From the NCBI GenBank assembly GCA_013694685.1, contig JACDBY010000414.1, positions 1-12,952 of the forward strand: a DNA stretch of 12,952 bases, written 5' to 3'. Source of the stretch: Actinomycetota bacterium. Lineage in GTDB: Bacteria > Actinomycetota > Thermoleophilia > Gaiellales > Gaiellaceae. This document shows, piece after piece, positions 12,880 through 12,952 of the stretch (the first letter of the stretch is position 1; the number at the start of each line of letters is the position of its first letter). Position numbers and translations under genes: made by a program. Under the pieces are notes generated by a model that searched no databases, was not told where the DNA came from, and saw only the letters and a program-made list of their open reading frames with translations.

Positions 12880-12952
12880 GCGAGGAGACCGCTCGGAAGC
12901 TCGTGCTCGTCGTCATCGACGGGCTGACCCCGACGATGCTCGAGGGCTCGCT
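12876..12952 (+). CDS. Alkaline phosphatase/phosphodiesterase superfamily protein, N-terminal fragment
   Basis: Only the first 25 codons are present; the gene runs off the window. After a short polar start, KLVLVVIDGLTPTMLEGS matches the opening beta-strand and metal-binding Asp (VxDG) of the alkaline phosphatase superfamily, including type I phosphodiesterase/nucleotide pyrophosphatase proteins that start with the same strand and begin without a signal peptide. GTG 12876 is chosen because it overlaps the upstream stop as GTGA. The substrate cannot be judged from this fragment; sulfatase-like or phosphoglycerate-mutase-like members of the same fold remain possible. Confidence 0.6.
   Translation, partial: MSEETARKLVLVVIDGLTPTMLEGS

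Noticed and set aside
1..12952. CRISPR arrays, tRNA/rRNA genes, insertion sequences, attachment sites, riboswitches
   Set aside because: No regularly spaced repeats, tRNA-like cloverleaf, transposase or integrase motifs, or recognisable riboswitch cores were seen by reading both strands; covariance-model searches were not possible.

Overview
The window is very GC-rich, gene-dense bacterial chromosome, with GTG starts, ATGA/GTGA overlaps and purine-rich ribosome sites. Gene content (NarL-type signalling, a CHRD-domain secreted protein, actinobacterial-style PdhA/PdhB, an FCD-type GntR regulator) fits a high-GC actinobacterium, perhaps the Thermoleophilia (Gaiellales/Solirubrobacterales). That placement is inference; no rRNA, tRNA or marker gene is present. 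There is no phage, transposase, CRISPR array or plasmid function.

Left flank (1-3260): the C-terminal end of a diacylglycerol/lipid kinase, two intergenic hairpins, then a GntR/FCD regulator on the minus strand, divergent from a two-gene operon for the E1 alpha and beta subunits of a 2-oxo acid (probably pyruvate) dehydrogenase. A near-perfect 21-bp dyad sits just upstream of E1 alpha and is the natural operator for the regulator.

Middle (3395-10577): a block of seven signalling genes plus one secreted cupin lies between the E1 genes and the E2 gene. It holds a small cytosolic HisKA_3-type kinase with a degenerate ATP site, convergent with a NarL/LuxR response regulator; a stand-alone receiver divergent from that regulator; and a tight four-gene operon behind a good sigma-70-like promoter. 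The operon encodes a substrate-binding lipoprotein with no transporter, a Cache-like/HAMP histidine kinase, a second stand-alone receiver, and a receiver fused to a class III nucleotide cyclase. The simplest reading is an envelope ligand sensor relaying through phosphotransfer to cyclic-nucleotide output.

Right flank (10683-12952): the E2 acyltransferase gene, which completes the dehydrogenase core (no E3 is visible), a terminator-like hairpin overlapping its stop codon, a convergent secreted CHRD-domain protein, then a small membrane protein with a probable leaderless start that overlaps the beginning of an alkaline-phosphatase-superfamily gene running off the window.

The most notable points are the separation of E1 from E2 by the signalling block, the orphan binding-protein/kinase/receiver/cyclase operon, the degenerate kinase, the non-canonical purine pocket of the cyclase, and an apparent internal deletion in the E2 core.
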